Assembly: GCA_027623655.1 (NCBI GenBank)
Contig: JAQBVG010000003.1
Coordinates: 1-55,101 of the forward strand
Direction of reading: 5' to 3'
DNA length: 55,101 nucleotides
Source of the DNA: Chloroflexota bacterium
GTDB taxonomy: Bacteria > Chloroflexota > Dehalococcoidia > Lucifugimonadales > Lucifugimonadaceae
Of this stretch, positions 1 through 11,818 are shown piece by piece. Under the pieces are notes generated by a model. The model did not search any database and was not told the DNA's origin. It saw only the letters and a list, made by a program, of their open reading frames with translations. The position numbers were made by a program, and so were the translations under genes. Position 1 is the stretch's first letter. Every line of letters starts with the position of its first letter.

Positions 1-132
1 CCCCAGCATAGATCGCGAATTTTTCAGCACCCTGCTAGATGAATACGTTGATACAAACGGTCAATTTTCTACAACAGATTCCGACAACCGGTCCGCAGTG
101 ATTCTGCGAATCAATCGACCCCAGCGGGACTA
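1..132 (+). CDS. C-terminal fragment of an unidentified protein
   Basis: Frame 1 is open from the first base to a TAA at 130-132, giving 43 residues that end in RINRPQRD. The start lies outside the window. The fragment is mixed and polar with no motif I recognise, so no function is assigned. It is followed by a 77-nt spacer before the next gene on the same strand, so the two could share a transcript. It is called coding because the frame is open to the edge, which is weak evidence for so short a piece. Confidence 0.4.
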
Positions 133-209
133 AGTCTCTAACAGTTTATGTACCGGATTGTGTCCTGCGCTTTTGCGGTTCAGGCGTGATCTGATCCCGA
201 AGGTGAAGC

Positions 210-830
210 ATGAAAAAGTTAATCGGCACTCTCAAGGCTTTGAACCGCAAAGAACGTTACTTCCTGATCGCCGATGCACTTGGGAATCAGGATTTCCGGC
301 TTGGCGAAGAGTTCCGCCTGAAGCTTGGGCGGGCTGCTAACGTAGAAATCCCCGCAGAAGTTTGGGTTGCGATGGACTATCACCTCGACTGGCTTTCCGC
401 CGCTCTTCACGTAAGTGCACTAGGGCTCAACCCTGCGATTCCCTGGGAAAACACTGACGTAGTCAAAGGCAATCAAGAAGATGTTGACCTAATCGTTGGT
501 TTCGATACTCCAGATAACACAACATTGATATTGATCGAAGCGAAGTTGGACACAGCATGGTCGAACAACCAAATGAACTCCAAGGCCGAACGCCTCAGAA
601 CTATTTTTGGCCAAGTAGGATCAAAATACCACGGCGTCTCGCCGATCGTAGTGTTCACTTCACCCAACGAACCTAAAGATTTGCAAACATCCACGTGGCC
701 GTCATGGATGGTGGTCGACGGAAAATGGCGCTGGATGCCATTGGAATTGACAGGCGGCAGGAGGCGGTTATATCGCAGTGATGCTAACGGAAGGTCTTCG
801 GCAAATGCAGGCTACGCTGTTATTCGGTAA
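210..830 (+). CDS. PD-(D/E)XK nuclease-like hypothetical protein
   Basis: This is a 206-residue soluble protein with no signal peptide. Residues 91-112 carry a pattern typical of the PD-(D/E)XK nuclease fold: DVDLIVGF, then a strand ending in LILIEAK, so Asp93 and Glu110-x-Lys112 would be the metal and catalytic residues. The helical N-terminus and the region after the motif match nothing I know by name. The ATG at 210 is preceded by a purine-rich AAGGTGAAG. No methyltransferase or other restriction-modification partner lies nearby, so it could be an orphan nuclease, a repair-type protein or a remnant of a defence locus. The fold call is inference from the motif. Confidence 0.6.
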   Translation: MKKLIGTLKALNRKERYFLIADALGNQDFRLGEEFRLKLGRAANVEIPAEVWVAMDYHLDWLSAALHVSALGLNPAIPWENTDVVKGNQEDVDLIVGFDTPDNTTLILIEAKLDTAWSNNQMNSKAERLRTIFGQVGSKYHGVSPIVVFTSPNEPKDLQTSTWPSWMVVDGKWRWMPLELTGGRRRLYRSDANGRSSANAGYAVIR

Positions 831-996
831 GCGGTACAAACGACTGCGATTGAGTGGCGTGGCCTCCTGAGTTAATCGTTTCCTCAATTCTGGGTTAGAT
901 CGATAGTGGTCTTGCTGTAATTACTCGGCTGGAACACGATCTCGCAGCAATTGCACCCGCTGGTCAAGCGTGGCAAAAAGCTTTCATGAACCAGGC

Positions 997-2082
997 CTAA
1001 GGCATCGACATTCCGAGACCCAGTTCTGAACTCATCGAGTTGAACCATTCGACAACTTCCCTGTGATAAGGAATGCCGTTTTTCCGGCGAATCTCGGTTT
1101 CTTCATACTCGGGGAGACCCGCGTACAAGACACGATCGTGACCCGGTGCCGGCTTTGTGTTGGCCAGTTTTTCCAGCAGCCGGTCCATGTCCGCCTTGAA
1201 ATCGTCAACATCCAGAAACGAGTCGATGTTGAACGCCATTACGAAGAACGAATAACTGCGATCCGCGATAAAGCCCGGCCCGTTGCCGGAGAGTATTCCG
1301 GACATGATGTCGGCGATTGCGGCAAACCCGTATCCCTTGTGCCCGCCGTTCTCTCGAATACCGCCGAAAGGCAGCATTTTATAGGTACCCTGCGCGGGCA
1401 CTTCGGCAGCTTCCATGATGGGCGAGCCGTCAAGATTGGCGATCCAACCCGGTTCGATTTTCGAACCGATCCGCCGTGTCAGGCTCAGCTTGTTCGCTGC
1501 CACCTGCGTCGTGGCAATGTCGAACACGAATGGCGGCATTTTTGCGGCCGGTGCCCCCCATGCGATCGGCTGCGTCCCGAATGCGGGTTCTGCCCCAAAT
1601 GTCGGCAACGCAGCGCTGCCACCCGCCGAAACCATGGCCATGCCGATCATGTCCTGCTCTACGGCCTGGAGGACGTAGTAAGCGAGCATCCCGAAGTGTG
1701 CGGTGTTTTTTGCCGCTACCGCACCCATTCCATGCTCACGGGCTTTTTCGATCGCCAGTTCCATTGCCCGTGGGCCGAGATGGAGACCGAGTCCCCTGTC
1801 GCCATCCCAGGTGGCCGTTACCGATGACTCTCTGACCGTTTTCACCTCGGGACGGGGGTTGTAGTCGGCCTTGCCATAGCTGTTGATGTAGGCGCGCAAC
1901 ATGTTCGAGATTCCGTGACTTTCACAGCCACGTAGATCGCTCGTTATCAGCACGTCTGCACACGACGCCGCTTCGTCCGCAGGCAAGCCCATCTTTTCGA
2001 AAACCGCCTGGGTCCCGGCACGTGCTTTCTCTTCGGAAACGAGGACTCGATCCTTTTCCGGGACCAGAAAATGTTTGAGCAT
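997..2082 (-). CDS. Ldh family (malate/L-lactate dehydrogenase type 2) oxidoreductase
   Basis: This 361-residue protein belongs to the Ldh2 NAD(P)-dependent 2-hydroxyacid dehydrogenase family, unrelated to classical LDH/MDH. Family members oxidise malate, sulfolactate, ureidoglycolate or similar hydroxyacids. Recognisable features are the early SHG signature (Ser55-His56-Gly57) with upstream DLRG, the AHFG block near residue 129, and the GGHKGYG segment in the C-terminal half. Length is normal for the family. The ATG at 2082 fits the family N-terminus. It is divergent from the aminotransferase at 2495, so the two may share a regulatory region. The exact substrate cannot be read from sequence. 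Confidence 0.88.
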   Translation of the reverse strand: MLKHFLVPEKDRVLVSEEKARAGTQAVFEKMGLPADEAASCADVLITSDLRGCESHGISNMLRAYINSYGKADYNPRPEVKTVRESSVTATWDGDRGLGLHLGPRAMELAIEKAREHGMGAVAAKNTAHFGMLAYYVLQAVEQDMIGMAMVSAGGSAALPTFGAEPAFGTQPIAWGAPAAKMPPFVFDIATTQVAANKLSLTRRIGSKIEPGWIANLDGSPIMEAAEVPAQGTYKMLPFGGIRENGGHKGYGFAAIADIMSGILSGNGPGFIADRSYSFFVMAFNIDSFLDVDDFKADMDRLLEKLANTKPAPGHDRVLYAGLPEYEETEIRRKNGIPYHREVVEWFNSMSSELGLGMSMP

Positions 2083-2494
2083 CGGTCTCTAACCACCTCG
2101 AAAAACTGTTTGCTGAATCGCATCACTCACCAACATGCGGCCGGGATTCTATCCCTGCCCCGTCGATCTGGGCATGAGTATTTTGAGATGAGTTCGGCAG
2201 GCGTTCACTTCCAGAAAGCTTCTCTTTCACAGATCCCTAAGGCGCACGTCAGCCACCGCCCCGGCCGCCTGTGCCCCTGATGGGAATCAACGTGAAACAG
2301 CCCGCTGGTAACCGTCACGAGAGCGTCGTCAGTTACTCCGTCGACTCATTACACTCCGCGTCCCTCACATCGATGTTTCGCCGTTCTTCGAAGCGGGAGT
2401 TAGAATCTTCTTTGGTCGCTCGTGAAAATGACCACAAACTACAGTTCGATCTCAGGATCGCGCCTGCGATTCGTCAACCGAAAGAAGTGCTCCG
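2083..2494. other. Divergent intergenic region, no gene seen
   Basis: These 412 bases separate the divergent ldh2 and aminotransferase genes. The short ORFs listed here (2071-2280, 2271-2498, 2422-2619) have no recognisable protein character and overlap real gene starts. The region must hold promoters for both genes, but I see no convincing -35/-10 pair or operator palindrome. Confidence 0.5.
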
Positions 2495-3595
2495 TTGAGC
2501 AGCCAGAGTCAACCGAACCTCCGCATCCCGGGTCCAGTACCCCTGCCCGACGATGTGCTGAAAATAGCCGGATCGCAGATGATCAACCACCGTGGGCCCC
2601 AGTACGCCGACATGCTTGATCGGATGACGGCAAACCTGAAGACCGTGTTCATGACCGCCAACGACGTGTACTTCATCACCTCGTCTGGCACCGGCGCGAT
2701 GGAAACAGCCGTCACAAATACGATCTCTGCCGGCGACAGAGTACTCTCGATAATCGTCGGTGCCTTCGGCGAGCGATTCGCCGAAATCGCCGAAGCTTAC
2801 GGCGCCGACGTGACCAGGCTCGTGTTCGATCTCGGGCAGGCAGCTGATCTGGACATGGTACGCAAAACGATTCGAGGGATTTCCGACCTCAAAGCGGTAA
2901 TTTTCACCCATAACGAAAGCTCGACTGGCGTATCAAACCCGCTTGAGGACCTGTGCAGGATCATCCACGAAGAATCGGATGCGTTGATCCTCGTCGACGC
3001 CGTTTCGAGCGCTGGTGGGGTTCCCATCGCGGTCGACGCCTGGGGCATTGACGTTGTGGCCACGGCATCACAGAAGAGCTGGATTTCACCACCCGGAATT
3101 TCGATGGTCACATTCTCGAAGAAGGCATGGGAGGCACACGCCCACTCTACTACCCCGAAATACTATTTCGATATCCAGCAGTACGAGGACTACCTGAAAA
3201 TCGGGCAGCCGCCGTTCACCCCGTGTCTGCCGGCGATGTTCACGCTCGATGTGGCGCTGCAATCCATGGTCGATGAAGGTATCGAAAACGTATTCGCTCG
3301 TCATCACGAGATCGCGCAACACACCCGCGACGGGGCGAAGGCGCTTGGCCTCGAGTTGCTTCCGGACCCACGGTTTGCATCAAACACGGTTACAGCTATC
3401 CGACTCCCCGAAGGGATCGACGGCAAGGCCTTCCTGGCCCTGGTAACCAGGAACTACAACGTGATCCTTGGCGGTGGTCAGAAGTCACTCACGGGCAAGA
3501 TTTTCAGGGTCGGTCATATGGGTTGGGTCGAGAAGGCCCATATTGACGAGGCACTCAAAGCCGCCGAAGAAACCCTGAGGAGTATGAGTTCGTAG
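2495..3595 (+). CDS. Class V aminotransferase, alanine/serine-glyoxylate type
   Basis: This 366-residue PLP enzyme is of the alanine-glyoxylate/serine-glyoxylate aminotransferase group. Family marks are the N-terminal IPGPVPLP, SSGTGAME for cofactor phosphate contact (about 63-70), LVDAVSS with Asp168 against the pyridine nitrogen, and QKSW with Lys194 as the Schiff-base lysine. The TTG at 2495 is chosen because it places IPGP at residues 11-14, as in relatives; no ATG is suitably placed. Glyoxylate or a similar oxoacid as acceptor would suit the neighbouring Ldh2 dehydrogenase and the hydroxypyruvate isomerase-like genes elsewhere in the window, but substrate assignment is inference. Confidence 0.88.
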   Translation: MSSQSQPNLRIPGPVPLPDDVLKIAGSQMINHRGPQYADMLDRMTANLKTVFMTANDVYFITSSGTGAMETAVTNTISAGDRVLSIIVGAFGERFAEIAEAYGADVTRLVFDLGQAADLDMVRKTIRGISDLKAVIFTHNESSTGVSNPLEDLCRIIHEESDALILVDAVSSAGGVPIAVDAWGIDVVATASQKSWISPPGISMVTFSKKAWEAHAHSTTPKYYFDIQQYEDYLKIGQPPFTPCLPAMFTLDVALQSMVDEGIENVFARHHEIAQHTRDGAKALGLELLPDPRFASNTVTAIRLPEGIDGKAFLALVTRNYNVILGGGQKSLTGKIFRVGHMGWVEKAHIDEALKAAEETLRSMSS

Positions 3596-3693
3596 ATCAT
3601 TTCGTGAAGAATCACGCATTGGTCTCGATTTCACCTGGGCCAGGCGCATATCACCGGTGCAGGAAAATCTAACGAAGAAACCAGGATTGGCAG

Positions 3694-4587
3694 GTGGGTG
3701 CGGACATGCGATGGGGGATCCGAGTAGTAGTTGTGACATCTCTGGTCGCGTCGTCGTTCGTTCTGGTTCTGGGTTGCGGCGAGGCATCGTCTGACCCGGT
3801 TGAAAGACCGCAGACAGCAGCACCCTCACCGGCAGCGGAGCAGTCCCTGTCGAAGGTCGGCGCTCCAGCTTCTACGTCAACATCTCGGCCCGGCGATGAG
3901 ATCGGCGAAACTTCGTCGAACGTTGGCGTTCCAGCTTCTACGTCAACACCTGGGTCCGGCGATAAGATCGGCGAAACCTCGTCGAACGCTGGCGTCTCAG
4001 CTTCTACGTCAACCCCTGGGCCCAGCGCCGAGGTAGGCGAGACCTTGCCGACGGTTGGTGTCCCAACTTCTACGTCGACGGCTGGGCCGACCTCCCAACC
4101 AACCGATCCCGTGCCGGTCAATACTCCGGGTCCGGCAGCCATGCTGGCACCCGATTTCACGCTCCCTTCCGTGCAGGGACCGGAATACACCCTGTCCCAG
4201 TTCCGTGGTGAACAACCGGTGCTTGTCGTCTTTTACCGTGCTTACTGGTGAACATTTTGCAAACGGCAGCTCGGGAAGCTGCACAATTCGAAAGCGGAGC
4301 TCGATGCGGCGGGTGTACAGATACTCGCGATCAGCACCGACAACCTGCAGGGGCCAGCTGCGCTGGCGGCGAGCGAAGAGTTCGATTTTCCGGTCCTGTT
4401 TACGGCGCTCGACCCTACCGTTCCAAGGGAGTACGGGGTGTTCAACTTGTTCGGCGACGGACTTGCTTCAGCGTCGGTGTTCCTCATTGATAAACAGGGT
4501 GAAATCGCCTGGAAGAGCATTGGCTCCAACTACACTCACCAGGTATACGCTGAAGAAGTGATCGACAAGGTAAACCTGCTGAACTGA
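3694..4587 (+). CDS. Selenocysteine-containing redoxin (AhpC/TSA-like) lipoprotein, TGA read as Sec
   Basis: The ORF track stops this gene at TGA 4249-4251, but the same frame continues without another stop to TGA 4585-4587, giving 297 residues. Upstream is a lipoprotein signal (lipobox VLGC, Cys28), a Ser/Thr/Pro linker with four 22-residue repeats, then a peroxiredoxin-like domain. The TGA falls in VVFYRAYW-TGA-TFCKRQL, exactly where the family has its catalytic Cys (YWCxxC), so residue 186 is predicted Sec in a U-x-x-C motif with Cys189. The domain downstream (AISTDN, FPVLF, VFLIDKQG) is intact. A hairpin fitting a bacterial SECIS follows the TGA. Role inferred: membrane-anchored thiol peroxidase or disulfide reductase facing outward. 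The start may be GTG 3694 or ATG 3706. A nonsense mutation is the alternative. Confidence 0.82.
3853..4095 (+). repeat. 66-nt in-frame tandem repeat encoding a 22-aa Thr/Ser-rich linker
   Basis: Three full 66-nt units (3853-3918, 3919-3984, 3985-4050) and a partial fourth share a core such as CCAGCTTCTACGTCAAC. They encode repeats of the form VGxPASTSTxxPGDxIGETSS between the lipobox and the redoxin domain. The unit length is a multiple of three, so copy-number change would lengthen the linker without breaking the frame. It looks like a flexible periplasmic or cell-wall spacer. Confidence 0.85.
4249..4293 (+). promoter_or_regulatory. Candidate bacterial SECIS element following the Sec TGA
   Basis: Twenty bases separate TGA (4249-4251) from the apical loop of a perfect 6-bp hairpin: GCAGCT (4266-4271), loop CGGGA, AGCTGC (4277-4282). 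A possible lower stem pairs TTTTG (4255-4259) with CGAAA (4289-4293), with one wobble. Known bacterial SECIS elements have a short stem, a small apical loop with a G in its first two bases, and a loop roughly 16-37 nt after the UGA. All three hold here. SelB binding is inferred. Confidence 0.75.
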
Positions 4588-4655
4588 AGGCTAGCGGCCG
4601 GAAAATTCAGAAATAACCCGAAAGTGAATTCCCCCGGTTGCATGGGATCTTCCAG

Positions 4656-5273
4656 ATGACGAGTGCGATCAGAGCCGGGTATTCAGCGATTGTGGCGGCA
4701 TTGTTCGTATTTATCGCGGCGTGTTCCGGGGTGGATAATCCTCAGCCGACAATGGTTTCTGCGACGGCAAGTCCCACGACGACTTCGACCGCTACTCTGG
4801 AAAGTTCCGCAATCCAGAGACTGCCGGTATTTTCTGTGGAAACAATCGACGGGAAGACCGTCCACCTGGAAGATCTCATTGGAACAGCTCCTCTCTACGT
4901 GCTCTTTACACCGGGCGTCGACGATGTGCTTGATCGCGACCAGGTCAGCAAACTGCAAGCCAAATACGACCGGTTCGAGGAACTGGGCGCCAGAATTGTT
5001 CTGGTGGTCTCGGACCTACCAACGGATGTACTTCGACTGAGAGATGAGCTAGGACTGAGATTCCCACTCATTGCAGATCCACTTGGTGTAGTCGCGACCA
5101 ACTGGCAGGTGTTCGATCTCTTCGGAACCGGGGGCGGCGGTCCTGCAAGCTTCGTTTTCGACGCGCACGGGACGCTTATCGCGAGTCTCGTTGCATCCGA
5201 GCCCGGAGATCGCCCTGCTGCCGACGAAGTGCTCCATGTCATCGAGGAATCCCTCAGGGCAGGGGCTGCCTGA
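4656..5273 (+). CDS. Redoxin-fold lipoprotein lacking catalytic Cys/Sec
   Basis: This 205-residue protein has a lipoprotein signal (lipobox IAAC, Cys23 from ATG 4656) and an AhpC/TSA-like thioredoxin fold: VETIDGKTVHLEDL, LYVLFTP, ARIVLVVSD, FPLIADP, ASFVFDAHG. It follows the Sec redoxin by 68 nt on the same strand and looks like a paralog. At the site matching the Sec-x-x-Cys of its neighbour it reads VDDVLDRDQV, so both redox positions are Asp. It is therefore unlikely to be a thiol peroxidase by the usual mechanism and may act as a partner or scaffold. The track's TTG at 4638 would add six residues; ATG 4656 gives the better signal peptide. Confidence 0.75.
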   Translation: MTSAIRAGYSAIVAALFVFIAACSGVDNPQPTMVSATASPTTTSTATLESSAIQRLPVFSVETIDGKTVHLEDLIGTAPLYVLFTPGVDDVLDRDQVSKLQAKYDRFEELGARIVLVVSDLPTDVLRLRDELGLRFPLIADPLGVVATNWQVFDLFGTGGGGPASFVFDAHGTLIASLVASEPGDRPAADEVLHVIEESLRAGAA

Positions 5274-5314
5274 CAAATGTTGAACAACCACGTTCGAGAG
5301 ACGGGAATGCGCCT

Positions 5315-8944
<3,630 letters not shown>

Positions 8945-9027
8945 TCGCCCGGCGAATAAATCATGCCGGAGATATCGCGTTTGTCACTTCCACTAACCTC
9001 GCTGGCATCGTCGGGAACGACGCATGC

Positions 9028-11177
9028 ATGCCATTCTCGTTCGCGCCCGAACAGAGCGGGCTCCCCCAGCCCGTAAACGTGACGCTCGGCCGCTATCAGT
9101 ACCCCGGCGAAGTGATCGTCGCACGGCAGTGGCAGGCGAATTTCGGACAGCCACTCTCGGGGGTTTCGATGTTTCGACTCGTTCTCCTGAATTCCGGCGA
9201 GGCGCCTGAGTCGGGAGAGATTGATGACCCTCGAATTTGCGTTGCCGCTATCGGCCCGGCGTCGGCCGAACGGGCCAGGCCCCACGCCGAATCGGTGAAA
9301 CACGAGCTGGTTACGCCGTCAGCGGGCCAGGTCGGGGGACTTCCGGCGGACGGGCGCCTACCGAACGTGCGGGAGAGACCGAGCTGCTTGCATTGCGAGA
9401 GGTGCGCCAGAACTACCTGGGCTCTGGCGATCCCGGATTGAGCCGACTTGCGTCTGTCTTGACCAGATATGAATCACAGGTAAACGCATCGTTAGCCTCC
9501 GATCTGCATGAAAGGTGGCGGTCGGGTGTGGTGGTTACTTCAGATCGAAAAGCAGGACAGGAGATTCAAGCTGCAGAACTGTTCCTGCTCGACGATCCCG
9601 AATCATGGGTCGAATCTGTGGCCCGGGTCATGACGCGGTGGACCGTACGTTTGGATGCCATCCCTGCGGGTGCGACTACCGGGGTCGCCATTTCCGCAGA
9701 ACAAGTATTTGAGGATTTCCAGGCTGGCCGGTTAGCTTCGGCCAGTGACAGGTTGCGCCGTATCTCCGGCATTGACCTGGGCGATACAACCCCGGTGGAG
9801 CAGATCTCACAGCTGTTCGGAATCGGAGACGATGCGGTCGGTGGGCCCTCGCTGGTCCATCTGTTAGTCCACAAACTCGGATTTCCACCAGCGATAGCCT
9901 CGCTGTGGCTCATTGGCCATCTGTTTGAACACGAATCCGAACTTGAGATCGGGACTGACAGCACGGCCCGTAGCTATCTGTCCGGCGATACGGTTTCCGA
10001 GTACAAGTTCGACCCGAACATGATTGCTCGAGTGGTCAAACTTTCCGCAAGTAAATCGAACGCCTGGGATGCGGTACTCCCTTACCTGAAGCTGATTGTT
10101 CCCGAGGCAAGCTTCATCGCACATGGCAGCGGGCGACAGAGCGACATAGACGAATTCGATCTTCAGTTGCAGTCTGCACGGGAGCGAATGTACAGGACAT
10201 CACCGGTAATGCTGCAACTTGAAATCGCTGCCGGTGCGACCGAGCGTCCACTCACGCAAAACGCAACACGACTTATGAATGTTCTCGGTGCCAACTCGTG
10301 GCAACCGTACGTGACGCTGGCCAGGCAGAATTTCGGAACAGTCGGGACACTCCGGGCCGCCCTCCACAGCGTGGAGCGACAGTGGCTTGCGATCGAGTAC
10401 GCGCCCGGCATCGAGCGAGCAATTTACTACCTGGACCAGACTGACTTTGGCCGAGTCGACCATGCGCTCGCGGTCGAACGGAGGGTCATCAGGTCGCGAC
10501 TCGTTGTCGAAACGCTGATTGAAAGCCCTCAAGTCTGGTTGGCCCTGCGTGACGAATATGAGCGCTGGCGTCTTGAGTACAGAAGAGCCTATCTCGAGGA
10601 CCACTCTCAAAGGCAGGCCCGGGATCGAAAGCTCCAGGCCCAAATCATTCAGACCGATGCCCTGGTCACCCAGATCTCGCTACTGAGAAAAATCCATGCA
10701 CTGGGTGACACACCTTCTGAAAGCGTGGAAACCGTAGGCGGTGGGTCACGGGACCATGGGTCGATCAGCAGCCAGCCGGTCTCCGAGGTTGAGCTCGCCC
10801 TGGTGTGGAGTCAGGCACGGGCACCGTTCCGGCTATGTGAAAGCGATAGATCTGACATTCCACTGACGCTGGAACCCGTGTGCGTTGAATGCCGACACCG
10901 GCTCGGTCAGGTTGAGGCACACGAGGACATTGAGGAGCTATCAACTCGGGTGCGTCAAATTTTCAACCACTACAAAAATCGTCTATCCGTAATTGTCTCG
11001 CAACTGGTGTTGAATTCCGGTAGCTCTGACAACCTTCAAAAGCTGTTCCGGCTTAATTCCGCTGGAGATCTGTCTGATCTCGCAAACGTTCTTGACGATA
11101 AGGTCATATCCTTTCTGAACGAACTTTTTGGCAATGCGAGCGAAAGTCCCGGCGATTGGACATCTCCTCACTCCTAG
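9028..11177 (+). CDS. Unidentified large protein, probably one gene split by a frameshift near 9334-9338
   Basis: The track gives a 646-residue ORF from a poor TTG at 9237. Before about 9330 the protein-like frame is frame 1 (ORF 9028-9441, NVTLGRYQYPGEVIVARQW); after it, frame 3 (ETELLALREVRQNYLG). One extra G in the GGGGG run at 9334-9338 joins them into AGQVGGTSGGRAPTERAGE and a product of about 716 residues. Frame 1 stays open and protein-like upstream of 9028, so the true start is unsettled. The product is helical, with HLLVHKLGFPPAIASLWL in the middle and CVECRHRLG near the end; no signal peptide or catalytic motif is seen. I do not recognise the family. It overlaps pth by 22 nt. Confidence 0.55.
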
Positions 11178-11818
11178 ACAGATTATTTCCAGGCGGAAGC
11201 GGTGGTGGCTCTAACGTGCCGCCCTGGATTGTCGTTGGCCTCGGCAATCCCGGAGCCGAGTACCGTAACACCCGGCACAACGTGGGCTGGTGGTGTGTCG
11301 ATGAACTCGTCCGACGCACAAACGCCGAACTGAATCGCAAACGCAAAGAAGTTCGTTTCGCCGAGGTCGAACTGGGCGGAAATCAAGCAGTACTCGCCTA
11401 CCCTCGGACGTTCATGAATCGCTCGGGGCAAGCCCTTCACTACCTCACAAACCGATTCAAATCTGGACCCGAACGGATACTGATCGTTACCGACGACATA
11501 AACCTGCCACCCGGATCCGTGCGTATACGAAAAAAGGGTGGCCCGGGTGGTCACAACGGACTCAAATCCATCATTGAATCGCTTGGGACTGATGAGTTCC
11601 CGCGTATTCGGATTGGTGTTGGTACTCCTGATACGTCTGAAGAACAGGTCGAGCATGTGCTTGGCACGTTTGATCCGGAAACCCGTGACAGGGTAAAACT
11701 GGCATCCGAGCGCGCGGCCGACGCAGTTACCGTGATTGTGAGCGGCGACATCGACAACGCAATGAATCGTTTCAACAGCAACGGAATTGACAACGGCAAG
11801 AAAAATGGCGATGACTAG
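11156..11818 (+). CDS. pth: Peptidyl-tRNA hydrolase
   Basis: Pth hydrolyses the ester bond of peptidyl-tRNA released from stalled ribosomes. The signature VVGLGNPGAEYRNTRHNVGW contains the catalytic His; MNRSGQAL and the DDINLPPGSVRIRKKGGPGGHNG block follow in the expected order. The track's TTG (11156) gives 220 residues with a Gly/Ser-rich N-terminal extension and a 22-nt overlap with the preceding gene. GTG 11216 would give VPPWIVVGLG, closer to the usual start. The gene ends directly against the next start (TAG then TTG), which suggests translational coupling. Confidence 0.93.
   Translation: MDISSLLDRLFPGGSGGGSNVPPWIVVGLGNPGAEYRNTRHNVGWWCVDELVRRTNAELNRKRKEVRFAEVELGGNQAVLAYPRTFMNRSGQALHYLTNRFKSGPERILIVTDDINLPPGSVRIRKKGGPGGHNGLKSIIESLGTDEFPRIRIGVGTPDTSEEQVEHVLGTFDPETRDRVKLASERAADAVTVIVSGDIDNAMNRFNSNGIDNGKKNGDD

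Noticed and set aside
1063-1827. 254-aa plus-strand ORF opposite the ldh2 gene
   Set aside because: It is a shadow of the clearly recognisable Ldh family protein on the minus strand.
3669-4190. 173-aa minus-strand ORF rich in repeats
   Set aside because: It is the antisense shadow of the 66-nt repeats of the Sec lipoprotein gene; no ribosome-binding site or domain.
9237-9330. TTG 9237 as the true start of the unknown gene before pth
   Set aside because: The first part of this frame reads as Arg/Gly-rich non-coding sequence, while frame 1 is protein-like over the same bases.
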